Assembly (NCBI RefSeq): GCF_904848625.1
Contig: NZ_CAJHCP010000013.1
Span: forward strand, 1-64,000
DNA: 64,000 bases
Reading direction: 5' to 3'
From: Paraburkholderia metrosideri
GTDB taxonomy: Bacteria > Pseudomonadota > Gammaproteobacteria > Burkholderiales > Burkholderiaceae
Under the pieces are notes generated by a model. That model saw only the letters and a list, made by a program, of their open reading frames with translations. It did not search any database and was not told the origin of the DNA. Positions 1-8,984 of the stretch are shown here, one piece after another. A program made the position numbers and the translations under genes. Position 1 is the stretch's first letter. Each line of letters begins with the position of its first letter.

Positions 1-180
1 GCGCACCGCGCAACTGATAACTGCGGCCGGAAAACGGAAACCGTGATACGGCGAGGGATTTTTCTTCACCCCCCCATTCTACCCAGCGCGGTCTTCAAGT
101 TGACATTGCCCATTCGACGAGTGCGCCCAGAGCGTGAGTCGTCGTGATGAGCTGAACTGGCCTTGGCTCGTGCGAAACGC

Positions 181-215
181 GAATAGTGAATAGTGAATAA
201 CGAATAACGAATCGC
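181..215. repeat. five tandem heptanucleotide repeats
   Basis: Five consecutive 7-base units (GAATAGT twice, GAATAAC twice, GAATCGC once) end directly before the ATG at 216. They lie 36 bases upstream of the preferred start of the next gene, within its probable promoter or leader. Copy-number change could alter spacing, but no direct evidence of variation is available. Confidence 0.8.
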
Positions 216-251
216 ATGAATAGAAAACTCAACGTAGATAAAGGAACCAAC

Positions 252-500
252 ATGACATCATCTCTGATGGTCGCACCCGCTGTCGCGCTGTTTGTCGTAG
301 CTGGTGTTGCTCATTCGCAAGGTGCACCACAAACGTCTCAACCCGCCCCGCAAGAAAACGCCGCAACACAAGCCTCTGATCCGAGTGCGGGGATGGAAGC
401 ATACGGCGGCACGCCCGACACACGGGTACAAAGCGGTGCAAGCCATGCCAGACCGTGCCGCATAGATCCACAATGCAACGTCTTTTTCGGAGGGAGCTAA
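252..500 (+). CDS. small secreted protein with C-terminal Cx5C tail
   Basis: An 82-residue protein of unknown function. The start at 252 is preferred over an in-frame ATG at 216 because AAGGA lies at 241-245. Residues 1-23 form a hydrophobic export signal ending near AHSQG; the middle is Gln/Pro/Ala-rich and disordered-looking. The C-terminus carries PC, five residues, C, then a hydrophobic pair and GGS. The same tail design (PC-x5-C-[N/D]-[V/I]-[F/Y]...GS) is present in the next gene, 57 bases downstream, so the two are a tandem paralogous pair. The two cysteines would form a disulphide after export. Family membership is not recognised beyond small Burkholderiaceae exported proteins. Confidence 0.7.
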   Translation: MTSSLMVAPAVALFVVAGVAHSQGAPQTSQPAPQENAATQASDPSAGMEAYGGTPDTRVQSGASHARPCRIDPQCNVFFGGS

Positions 501-556
501 CCATGATCTGACGGCGCGCGACGCATGCAACCCATTGATGACGAAAAGGTGAAGAA

Positions 557-826
557 ATGAAAGTGCAACCCTCGGTTGTAACCATCGTGCTATTCCTGCT
601 CACTGCGGCCGGCTCTGCCGACTCTCAGGAAACGCAACCGTCAGACGTCGCTAGCCATTCATCCAGTCAGCAGCCGATAAATCCATCGCAGCGGGCAATG
701 CTGATGGACGGCGACAGTACGTGGGACTATGGAGCCCAACCGGGCGGACGAAATGGCTACGGCAAAACGCGAGACGGGCAACCGTGCGTGGTGGGACTGT
801 CGTGCGATATTTATCAGGGTAGTTAG
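557..826 (+). CDS. small secreted protein, paralogue of the preceding gene
   Basis: An 89-residue protein with an N-terminal hydrophobic segment (about residues 6-20) and a likely signal cleavage near SADSQ. The body is polar and low in complexity; residues near 50-65 read SxWDYGAQPGGRNGYGKTRDG. The C-terminus repeats the PC-x5-C-D-I-Y-QGS pattern of the upstream gene. A purine-rich ribosome site (AAGGTGAAGA) precedes the ATG. Same strand and close spacing suggest co-transcription with the upstream copy. Function unknown; an envelope or secreted role is inferred only from the signal peptide and paired cysteines. Confidence 0.7.
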   Translation: MKVQPSVVTIVLFLLTAAGSADSQETQPSDVASHSSSQQPINPSQRAMLMDGDSTWDYGAQPGGRNGYGKTRDGQPCVVGLSCDIYQGS

Positions 827-1355
827 CGTGGGGACTGCGTCGCGATAAGCCACATAGCTGACGTAGAACGGGGGCGCGCTCCAACGTCAGCTATGGCCGA
901 AGAACGGTCCGAGTCGCCGCAGAATCCGGCCTCGTCGCTATGCGCCGCGCGGGCTCCCCCGGTTGGCAATCCAAGGCATCCATCCGCTGTCGCTCCCCAA
1001 TTCCCTCGTGGCGGGGACCACGGGCAACATCCTGACGACGGGGGGCGGGACCAGAAGCGGTCGTGCGTCGCATACACCATGAGGATGACATCGCTGACGT
1101 AGCCCTTTATGTTCTTTTCTTGACAAGATCAATAAACAGCTCGGCCATTTAGCGACCGTCCCAGACCCCGGCGGCCTCTTCGTATTGGCCAACGTCCTTG
1201 CTGAAAATGCTCGGGCTGAGACCATATCGCGTATCGACCCCGTCTACAGCCTGCGCCTCCTTTACACTACGAATAATTGGCCGCCGCCACTGAAGCAATG
1301 CGGCTCAGTGAGGTGCCAACGACTCAACTTCGCAAAACACAGGACGAGCACTCAA
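827..1355. other. intergenic region with an 11-bp inverted repeat
   Basis: No convincing gene is seen. A perfect inverted repeat has arms ATAGCTGACGT (854-864) and ACGTCAGCTAT (884-894) around a 19-base spacer; it lacks a T-run, so a simple terminator is doubtful. The 10-mer GCTGACGTAG of the left arm recurs at 1093-1102. The remaining open frames look like chance readings of GC-rich DNA. Confidence 0.5.
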
Positions 1356-2351
1356 ATGACGCTTTCGAAGAGAAAATTTGGTCGTACCGGCTGGAATGTG
1401 TCGGAAATCGGTTTTGGGGCATGGGCGATCGGCGGCTCGTGGGGTGGCGTCGCCGAAGAGGACGCCAAGGCTGCGCTCAACGCCGCGCTGGACAGCGGTG
1501 TTACTTTCATTGACACGGCAGACGTCTACGGCGACGGCCGCTCGGAACGGATCATCCGGGACGTGTTGCGAGAACGAGGCGGCGAGCGTCCCATCGTGGC
1601 TACCAAGCTTGGGCGCCGACTCGACCCGCATGTGACCAGTGGCTATACAAACAAGCGCGAGCTTGAGAGCTTCATCGACCGGAGCCTGTCGAACCTCGGC
1701 GTCGATACGCTCGACCTGGTGCAATTGCATTGCCCGCCGACGGAGGTTTATTACCATCCCGAGGTGTTCGACGCGATGGACGACTTTGTTGCAGCGGGCA
1801 AGATCCGCTTCTACGGTGTGTCAGTCGAAAAAGTCGAGGAAGCGCTGAAGGCGATCGAATATCCGAACGTGGTTTCGGTCCAGATTATCTACAACATGTT
1901 CCGTCAACGCCCTGCCGATCTGTTCTTCAAGCAGGCGCAAAAGAAAAACGTCGCAGTCATTGCGCGAGTACCTCTGGCGAGCGGCATGCTGACGGGCAAG
2001 ATGACCGCGGATTCGGTTTTCGCGTCAGACGACCACCGTGCTTTCAATCGTCATGGCGAGGCGTTCGACGTCGGCGAAACGTTCTCCGGTGTGCCGTATG
2101 ACATCGCATTGAAAGCGGTCGACGAACTGCGCGGCCTTGTACCCGTGGACGCTTCCATGGCGCAACTGGCGCTTCGCTGGATTCTTATGGAGGATGCCGT
2201 CTCAGTCATCATCCCCGGCAGCAAAAACGCGGCCCAGGCGGCGTCTAATGTCTCGGCTGCGGGCCTCGCGCCGCTGTCCGACGACGCAATGCAACGTGTC
2301 CGTGAAGTCTATGAGCGCCATATAGCGCCTCAGGTCCACCAGCGCTGGTAA
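1356..2351 (+). CDS. aldo/keto reductase
   Basis: A 331-residue NADPH-dependent oxidoreductase of the aldo/keto reductase superfamily, expected to reduce an aldehyde or ketone in the cytoplasm. The catalytic tetrad is visible: Asp53 and Tyr58 in DTADVYGDGRSE, Lys84 in ATKLGRR and His125 in VQLHCPP. The C-terminal cofactor loop IIPGSKNAAQ is typical. The ATG at 1356 is chosen because the protein then begins at the family-conserved MxxRxFGRTGxxVSEIGFGAW; an in-frame ATG at 1185 would add 57 residues unlike the family. AGGA lies at 1341. No operon partner is evident. Substrate cannot be deduced. Confidence 0.9.
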   Translation: MTLSKRKFGRTGWNVSEIGFGAWAIGGSWGGVAEEDAKAALNAALDSGVTFIDTADVYGDGRSERIIRDVLRERGGERPIVATKLGRRLDPHVTSGYTNKRELESFIDRSLSNLGVDTLDLVQLHCPPTEVYYHPEVFDAMDDFVAAGKIRFYGVSVEKVEEALKAIEYPNVVSVQIIYNMFRQRPADLFFKQAQKKNVAVIARVPLASGMLTGKMTADSVFASDDHRAFNRHGEAFDVGETFSGVPYDIALKAVDELRGLVPVDASMAQLALRWILMEDAVSVIIPGSKNAAQAASNVSAAGLAPLSDDAMQRVREVYERHIAPQVHQRW

Positions 2352-2508
2352 AGCGAGGCTAGCCAGCATTGAGTTGCCAGTCGTGGTTTTCCCACGCTTT
2401 AAAAGCCTGGTCAATGCCGCGAGTGACCAGCAACTCTTCAACCATACGCAAGCCAACGAAAGCAGCGATTGCATGTGAACATGCGATCGCCTTCGCGAAT
2501 ACGCGATG

Positions 2509-3831
2509 TCACGCAGGAAAGAAGCGGTTTTCCGGTCGTGGCAAACCGAGGTTCTCGCGTAGCGTCACCCCTTCGTATTCGCGCCGGAACAGCCCCCGCT
2601 TCTGCAACTCGGGAATGACTTTATCGACGAAATCGTCCAGCCCAGCCGGCAGGTGAGAAAACATCACGTTGAAGCCGTCCGACCCCTCCTCCACGAGCCA
2701 TTGCTCCATCTGATCCGCGATCATCGCCGGCGTGCCGACCATCTCCAGCCCCGAATATCCACCGATACGCTGGGCCAGTTGCCTGATCGTCAGGCTATCG
2801 CGCTGCGCCAGATCGACCACCCTTTGCCGTGCTGTCCGACTCGCGTTGGTTTCGGGAATCTCGGGCAATTGTCCGTCTGGATCCAGGCCGGAGACGTCGT
2901 ACCCCAACGCAATCGATAACGAAGCAACGCCGCTTTCGTAGTGCACGAGCGTGTCGAGCCGAGCGCGCGTTTCGCGAGCCTGCTCCAGCGTGTCGCCCAC
3001 CACCACGAACGCAGCTGGCAGAATTTTCATGTGGTCGCGCTGGCGCCCGAGCTTCTCCATCCGGCCTTTCACATCGGCATAGAAGCGCTTGCCGTCGGCC
3101 AGATTGCTTTGCGCGGTGAAGACCACCTCGGCAGTTTCAGCCGCGATCTGTCGTCCCGCTTCCGACGAACCCGCCTGAACGATTACAGGCCAGCCCTGAA
3201 TGGGCCGCGCAATATTCAAGGGTCCACGCACCGAGAAGTTCTCGCTTTTGTAGTTCAGCACATGCAACTTGTGCGGATCAAAGTAGGTGCCGCTAGCCGC
3301 ATCGGAGATAAATGCGTCATCGGCCCAACTGTCCCAGAGCCCCGTCACCACGTCGAAAAATTCGCGCGCACGCCGATACCGCTCGTCATGTTCGACATGC
3401 TCGTCGAGACCGAAATTGAGCGCGGCGTCCGGGTTCGACGTGGTCACAAGATTCCAACCTGCGCGGCCGCCGCTGATATGGTCGAGCGACGCGAACCGTC
3501 TCGCGACGTGATAAGGCACGTCGAACGTTGTAGACGCGGTAGCGACAAGGCCCAGCCGCTCGGTGACCGCAGCGAGAGCGGGCAGCAAGGTGAGCGGCTC
3601 GAACGAGGTGACCGTGTGGCTGTGCTTGAGCGCGTCGAGCGGCATGTTGAGCACCGCGAGGTGGTCGGCCATGAAAAACGCGTCGAAGCGGCCTCGTTCG
3701 AGCGTCTGCGCAAACCGCTTCAGATGCCCGAAATTGAAGTTGGCATCCGGATAGGCACCGGGATAGCGCCACGCGCCGGTATGAATCGTCGTGGGGCGCA
3801 TGAAAGCGCCGAGGCGAAGCTGACGTGACAT
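2509..3831 (-). CDS. LLM-class flavin-dependent monooxygenase, NtaA/SnaA/DszA type
   Basis: A 440-residue FMNH2-dependent monooxygenase of the luciferase-like family, subgroup of nitrilotriacetate monooxygenase component A. Recognisable stretches include RxGRFDAFFMADHLAVL near residue 45, FDVPYHVARRFASLDHISGGRAGWN near 105-130 and the C-terminal GGYSGLEMVGTPAMIADQM region. Start at 3831 is chosen over the longer frame from 3900 because GGAGA lies 8 bases upstream. These enzymes need a separate flavin reductase, which is not in the window. It is the last gene of the minus-strand block behind the permease, thiolase and CoA ligase, which suggests a role in oxygenating the same substrate. Substrate unknown. 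Confidence 0.88.
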   Translation of the reverse strand: MSRQLRLGAFMRPTTIHTGAWRYPGAYPDANFNFGHLKRFAQTLERGRFDAFFMADHLAVLNMPLDALKHSHTVTSFEPLTLLPALAAVTERLGLVATASTTFDVPYHVARRFASLDHISGGRAGWNLVTTSNPDAALNFGLDEHVEHDERYRRAREFFDVVTGLWDSWADDAFISDAASGTYFDPHKLHVLNYKSENFSVRGPLNIARPIQGWPVIVQAGSSEAGRQIAAETAEVVFTAQSNLADGKRFYADVKGRMEKLGRQRDHMKILPAAFVVVGDTLEQARETRARLDTLVHYESGVASLSIALGYDVSGLDPDGQLPEIPETNASRTARQRVVDLAQRDSLTIRQLAQRIGGYSGLEMVGTPAMIADQMEQWLVEEGSDGFNVMFSHLPAGLDDFVDKVIPELQKRGLFRREYEGVTLRENLGLPRPENRFFPA

Positions 3832-4104
3832 GTGCCGATCTCCATCGCAAACAGGGTCGCGCCAGTTTAATCTCGCTTCGCCACGGCTGCTTGCCTGCAC
3901 GCAAACGCAGATGCCCGAGTACCGCGCCAGGTGTCACTAAGAACCGGTGCTGCTATTGATATGCGAAAAAAATTGATTCGATACGGTCGCGTGATTGCAG
4001 AGACGATAGCCGCAAGCCGACTGGGTGAGTTACTCACCAGGATGCCCGACCGAATAGGCGCCGCACATCACTCAGCACTGCAGCGGTACGGCGCCCCATC
4101 CGAT

Positions 4105-5448
4105 TCATTGTTCAGCATCCACCAGCGGCTGGTTCAGATTGACCTCGCGTCCCTCTGACTGGATTGCCTGGGAAAGTAGAGGTACGAGGAGAAGCCCCAG
4201 AATCGACGCAATCACCACCACGGAAAATCCCGAAGCGCTCTTTCCCGATGCGCTCTCCGCCAGCCCAAACAGGTACGGACCCACGAATCCACCGATTAGC
4301 CCAATCATGTTAATGAACGCCAGTCCTGCGGCAGCCTGAATGCCCTGGAGACGCTTCATCGAAATCGCCCAGTACACGGGCAATACGCCGCCGCCAAAGA
4401 AGGCCGTAATGACGAATAAGGCAAGTCGCACCGGCAGCCAGGTGTAGAGAATGAACAGAATCGCGCTGACGACGAGGCCGCCGGTCAGAACGCCGAGATA
4501 CAGGCAATCATGCGTCCCTCGACGATGAATGCGCGGCACAATAAGAACCCCGAGCAGTACACCCACGCCTACGCTGCTCGACAACACCCCGACCATGAAC
4601 GGCGACTGCACGTGCATTTGCTGAATCATCGCCGGCACGAAAAACACGACGCCGACAAACGCCACCTGATTCAGGAAATAGATCAGGCCGGTCAGCACAG
4701 TAGCCGGCTGTTTCAACGCGGCCACCCAGTCATTCGAGAGCCGGTTGGCGCGCGCAGAATCCGGCACGGCGCGCGCTTCGAGCGCGCGTGCTTCGTCGAC
4801 CGATAGCCAGCGCGCGTCGGACGGCTTCTCCGGCAGCTTGAACCACAAGATCACGCCGACCACGATGGTCGGCAAACCCTCGAGTAGAAAGAGCCATTGC
4901 CAGCCATGCAAACCGGCGAGGCCGTCCAGTTGCATGATTGCGCCGCCCAAAGGATTGCCGATGAACAACGCGAGTGCCGGTGCGGTGTAAATCCAGCCGA
5001 CTGCAATCGAGCGGTCTTTTGGCGCAAACCACAACGTAATCATGTACATCAACGCCGGAAACAAGCCCGCTTCAGCGATCCCGAGCAGTACGCGAATCGT
5101 GTAGAACGAATATTCTCCCTGAACGAACATCATCGCCGCCGACAATGCGCCCCATGAGATTGCAATTCGCGCGATCCAGCGACGCGGTCCGACACGGTGA
5201 GCCACAAGGTTGCTCGGCACCTCGAGCAATGCATAGCCCACAAAGAAAATGCCCGCACCGAAGCCATAGGCGGCGGCACTAATGCCCAGATCGACGGCAA
5301 GCCGCGCCTTCGCGAGCGAGACGTTGGTGCGATCCAGATATGACATGAAATAGATCAGACCCATGAGCGGAATGAGCCGCAGCATCGCTTTTCGCGTCGC
5401 GATGCGGTGCAGCGCATCAGTGCCTCTGTCAGTCATTGATGGTGTCAT
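4105..5448 (-). CDS. MFS transporter, anion:cation symporter family
   Basis: A 447-residue inner-membrane permease with about 12 transmembrane helices, resembling the ACS family (phthalate, tartrate, hexuronate permeases). The family signature FMSYLDRTNVSLAKARL lies in helix 1 and GIAEAGLFPALMYMITLWF in helix 4. ATG at 5448 is favoured by GGAGGAG six bases upstream; the frame extends upstream to 5538 but without such a site. It is 114 bases downstream of the thiolase gene in the same orientation. The likely job is uptake of the carboxylic acid handled by the neighbouring catabolic enzymes; this is inference from context. Confidence 0.9.
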   Translation of the reverse strand: MTPSMTDRGTDALHRIATRKAMLRLIPLMGLIYFMSYLDRTNVSLAKARLAVDLGISAAAYGFGAGIFFVGYALLEVPSNLVAHRVGPRRWIARIAISWGALSAAMMFVQGEYSFYTIRVLLGIAEAGLFPALMYMITLWFAPKDRSIAVGWIYTAPALALFIGNPLGGAIMQLDGLAGLHGWQWLFLLEGLPTIVVGVILWFKLPEKPSDARWLSVDEARALEARAVPDSARANRLSNDWVAALKQPATVLTGLIYFLNQVAFVGVVFFVPAMIQQMHVQSPFMVGVLSSSVGVGVLLGVLIVPRIHRRGTHDCLYLGVLTGGLVVSAILFILYTWLPVRLALFVITAFFGGGVLPVYWAISMKRLQGIQAAAGLAFINMIGLIGGFVGPYLFGLAESASGKSASGFSVVVIASILGLLLVPLLSQAIQSEGREVNLNQPLVDAEQ

Positions 5449-5562
5449 GATGTCTCCTCCGGAAGTGGATATCGTGCTTATTGTGGTTGTCGCTGTTCCT
5501 GTCGCCTCGACGATCGGCATCGTCTGCAACACCGGCACACGCGGATTCGCGTAAGTTGTTTC

Positions 5563-6747
5563 TCAAGCAACCTCGAAGAGTCCAGCCGCGCCCATGCCAC
5601 CGCCGACGCACATGGTGACAACCACGTATCGCGCACCGCGACGCTTGCCCTCAATCAGCGCGTGCCCGACTAATCGCGAACCGGTCATTCCATACGGATG
5701 GCCGATGGAGATGCTGCCGCCGTTCACGTTGTAGATGGCAGGATCGATTCCAAGGTAGTCGCGACAAAAGAGCGCCTGGCAAGCAAATGCCTCGTTCAGT
5801 TCCCACAAACCGATGTCGCTCACCTTAAGGCCGTGACGGGCGAGAAGCTTCGGCACTGCGTAGATGGGTCCAATGCCCATTTCCTCTGGAGCGCATCCTG
5901 CGACCGCAATGCCGCGATAGATCCCGAGAGGATTGAGACCTCTGCGCTCTGCGAGAGAACTTTCCATGACGACGCAGGCAGAGGCGGCATCGGACAACTG
6001 GCTGGCGTTGCCTGCCGTTACGACGCCGTTCTCGATCACAGGCTTAAGGCTCGCCAGTCCTTCGTAGGTAGTGTCCGGGCGATTGCCTTCGTCTCGCGTC
6101 AGCGTTACCTGCTTATTGCGGGTTTCGCCAGTCTGCTTGTCGAACATTGTCATTGTCGTTGTGGCAGGGGCAATTTCGGCGTCGTAGTAACCCGCCTCTT
6201 GTGCTGCCGCAGTACGCTGCTGGGACTGCAACGCATAGCGATCAGAAGCTTCGCGACTGATCGCATACTTGTTCGATACAAACTCCGCCGTGTGCAGCAT
6301 TGGCATATAGGCGTGCGGCACGTGTTCGATGACATTGGCGTCCTGCTCGCGAGCGCACCACGCGAAGTACTCGTTCTGAACCGCGGAAATGTTGTCCACG
6401 CCGCCACCGATAGTGACATCCATCCCATCGACAATCACCTGCTTGGCCGCAGTCGCAATCGCCATCAGACCGGATGAACACTGGCGGTCCATGGTTTGAG
6501 CCGCTATGGTCGACGGCAACCCCGCCGCAAAAACCGCGTTGCGTGCGATATTCATCGCCGATGTACCTGCGGCAAGTACACACCCAACGACAACGTCTTC
6601 CACTTCTGCAGCCTCAATTCCCGCACGCGATACCGCGTGATTAAGTGCATGGGCAAGCAGCGTCGGCGACTTCGTATTGTTGAACGCACCCTTGAACGCG
6701 CGACCAATAGGCGTGCGGGCAGTGGAGACAATGACAGCTTCTCTCAT
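5563..6747 (-). CDS. acetyl-CoA acyltransferase (thiolase)
   Basis: A 394-residue thiolase, normal length for the family. Both catalytic cysteines and the helper residues are visible: Cys90 in DRQCSSGLMAI (acyl-enzyme), NEAF at 318-321, His350 in GHPYGMTG and Cys380 in CVGGGMGAA. It would cleave a 3-ketoacyl-CoA with CoA, or run the reverse condensation. It lies 93 bases downstream of the acyl-CoA ligase gene and upstream of the permease, so with the divergent SDR it supplies the ligase, dehydrogenase and thiolase steps of a beta-oxidation-like route. No enoyl-CoA hydratase is present locally. Confidence 0.93.
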   Translation of the reverse strand: MREAVIVSTARTPIGRAFKGAFNNTKSPTLLAHALNHAVSRAGIEAAEVEDVVVGCVLAAGTSAMNIARNAVFAAGLPSTIAAQTMDRQCSSGLMAIATAAKQVIVDGMDVTIGGGVDNISAVQNEYFAWCAREQDANVIEHVPHAYMPMLHTAEFVSNKYAISREASDRYALQSQQRTAAAQEAGYYDAEIAPATTTMTMFDKQTGETRNKQVTLTRDEGNRPDTTYEGLASLKPVIENGVVTAGNASQLSDAASACVVMESSLAERRGLNPLGIYRGIAVAGCAPEEMGIGPIYAVPKLLARHGLKVSDIGLWELNEAFACQALFCRDYLGIDPAIYNVNGGSISIGHPYGMTGSRLVGHALIEGKRRGARYVVVTMCVGGGMGAAGLFEVA

Positions 6748-6840
6748 AGGAGCGTTTCCTTCGATTTCATTTAAGTAGGCGGTAAGTCAATTAGCTTGCT
6801 GCTATGCGAGCGCCGTATCCGGATCGCTCTCGCTAGTTCG

Positions 6841-8391
6841 TCACGGCAGCGTTCCCAAAGGCAAAAGCTGTTCTCGCAAACTTCTTTTGAGTACTTTGCC
6901 AATATCGCTACGCGGCAGTTCTTCTACTCCCACCACTCGTGCGAGCCGTTGCACTTTCCCCAATCTCAGGTTGGCCCATTGACAAACCATATCGGCGGAC
7001 GCTTTATCACGTAGCACGGCAAAAGCCACCGGTGTCTCGCCCCAGCTTTCGCTCGGCGCGGCGATCACCGCCACTTCCCGCACATCGGGGTGTTGAATCA
7101 GCGTGTTTTCCAGGTCGACGGCGTACACATTGAATCCGCCCGAAATGATCACGTCCTTCTTTCTGTCCAGCAGATGCACAAAACCCGCGTCGTCGACCCA
7201 ACCGATATCACCACTGCGCTGGAATCGCGTGCCGGTTTCGTCGAACCAACTCGCCTCACGCGTCGCGTCATCCAGGTTGTAATAGCCGTTCATCAGCCTC
7301 GGACTGCGGCCGATAATCTCGCCGACGTCGCCCTGTTTGAGTATCTGCCCGTCGTTATCGATGACGCGAAGATCGCAATCGGGAAATGGCAAGCCCACTG
7401 TGTCGAGTTTGCCGGGATGCTCATGTGCGTTGAGATAGCACGAGACACCGCCTTCCGTCATCCCATAGAACTCGGTCAAGCCGCCTGCCGGCCAACGTGA
7501 GAGGACCTCCGCTTTAGTTGCAGCCGATAACGGCGCACTCGTGCAGAACTTATTGCGAAACGACGACAGATCGAACCGGTCGAAATCAGGATGCGCCAGA
7601 AGGCGGGTGTACTGAACAGGCACAAGAATGACGTCCGTTGGCCGCCATTGTTCCGCCAACGCCAGCCACTTGCCGGCATCGAACTTCTCCATGAGCCTTG
7701 CACTTCCACCGGAGAACATCACGGCGAAAAGCACAAAGAGCGTCGTATTGGAACAAAGCGGCGTTGAGACAAGCGTGCGAGTCTCAGTGCCCAAGCCATA
7801 TCCGCGAGCCATTACCGCGGCTTCGCTTGCCCGATAACTTCTGCTTTGCAGAATCCCCTTGGGGACACCCGTTGTACCTGATGAATAGATCAGGTTAAAG
7901 CCATGATCGAGCGAACTGACGACGTCTGGCGGCGTCTCTTGCGCCCCCGAAACAAATTCGTTCAACGTCGCCTCGTCTAACTGGACGATGTGCGAGTCGG
8001 CCAGGCCGAAGTCGGCTCTCGATTTCAATTCCGTCAGGTAAGTCCCGGATGCGAAGAGCATCCGGGCACCACTGTCTTTCACCATCCCAGACCACGTCGC
8101 GGATGACGTGTGAGTCGGAAGCGGTACGATGCACGCGCCTGCGCGGAGAATGCCGAACATGATCTCGACATACGCCACGGAGTTGGCCGACAAAATCGCC
8201 ACCTTGTCGTTTGGTCTGACGCCGTGCTCGATCAGCTTCCTTGCAATTCGATTGGCGCGACGGTCAAGTTCGATCCACGTTGTCGAGCGAGTCGAGTCAG
8301 ACAGTGCCACCCGGTCAGGCGTCGACCGCGCGGCCTCGAAGAAGGAAATATCCGCGTCTTTCAGGGGTCCGTCTGCCACCGCTAAAGTCAT
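6841..8391 (-). CDS. acyl-CoA ligase / AMP-dependent synthetase
   Basis: A 516-residue ANL-superfamily adenylating enzyme that forms an acyl-CoA from a carboxylic acid, ATP and CoA. Motifs: P-loop YSSGTTGVPKG at 169-179, GMTEGG at 310-315, RSGDIGWVDDAGFVHLLDRKKD near 400, and a C-terminal LPRSDIGKVLKRSLR with the acyl-adenylate lysine. Start at 8391 is preferred because GGAGAGAG precedes it; the longer frame from 8436 lacks one. It is the first gene of the minus-strand block and shares a roughly 590-base divergent promoter region with the SDR gene. Substrate range cannot be read; the fold fits medium- to long-chain or aryl acids. Confidence 0.9.
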   Translation of the reverse strand: MTLAVADGPLKDADISFFEAARSTPDRVALSDSTRSTTWIELDRRANRIARKLIEHGVRPNDKVAILSANSVAYVEIMFGILRAGACIVPLPTHTSSATWSGMVKDSGARMLFASGTYLTELKSRADFGLADSHIVQLDEATLNEFVSGAQETPPDVVSSLDHGFNLIYSSGTTGVPKGILQSRSYRASEAAVMARGYGLGTETRTLVSTPLCSNTTLFVLFAVMFSGGSARLMEKFDAGKWLALAEQWRPTDVILVPVQYTRLLAHPDFDRFDLSSFRNKFCTSAPLSAATKAEVLSRWPAGGLTEFYGMTEGGVSCYLNAHEHPGKLDTVGLPFPDCDLRVIDNDGQILKQGDVGEIIGRSPRLMNGYYNLDDATREASWFDETGTRFQRSGDIGWVDDAGFVHLLDRKKDVIISGGFNVYAVDLENTLIQHPDVREVAVIAAPSESWGETPVAFAVLRDKASADMVCQWANLRLGKVQRLARVVGVEELPRSDIGKVLKRSLREQLLPLGTLP

Positions 8392-8984
8392 GTCTCTCTC
8401 CAGTTCAACGCTGCCGAACCAGGAAGAAGACAGCATTCGTCAACGGTCGGTTGATTGCTCATCTGTCACCGGCTCAAAATGGCAGCGATTCAAATTACAC
8501 ACGCCGTTAATATCGGCTTTTTGTTCAGATAGAACCGGGCACGATGACTAGCCGCTACGCAGAATAAGCCGACCGCACGTCTTCCGCCCTATTGCCATCC
8601 GTAGAAAAGAAAGACGTGTAAATGCGCCTTCAACGTTTCACTCATGCAATCGCGGGAAGGCCTTTGTACGCCGGCAAAACCTTGTAGGGCTAACACAATC
8701 TCCTCGCCCCGCATGCGGCAAGGATCGACGAAAACACGCGTCTCGTCATTGGCGAAATTCGCCATTTATTATTGAAACTCGCCAATCGATGATGCTTTAG
8801 GGAAACTCCCTATCCATGAGAAAACTAATTCATTTGGTTAGCCAGTTTTCGATTGCAAGCGAAGTTGGGGCCTCGCATAATGCGCGTCAGAAATCACGTC
8901 ACTCACCCATTAATTTCAACCAATGAGGCGCACTTGATCGGGCAGTGCCCTCGCCTCTTTCCCAGTCGTTGATAGGAGAATCGA
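8392..8984. promoter_or_regulatory. divergent promoter region with nested palindromes
   Basis: This gap separates the divergent ligase and SDR genes. It contains TGGCGA-AAT-TCGCCA (8750-8764), an overlapping longer pair ATTGGCGA (8748-8755) and TCGCCAAT (8779-8786), and TAGGGA-AAC-TCCCTA (8798-8812). The cluster is about 170-240 bases upstream of the SDR start and is the best candidate operator for the AraC-type regulator encoded at 9943-10989. The binding assignment is inference. Confidence 0.55.

Noticed and set aside
2941..3828. 295-codon plus-strand open frame
   Set aside because: Antisense to the flavin monooxygenase, with no domain or ribosome site.
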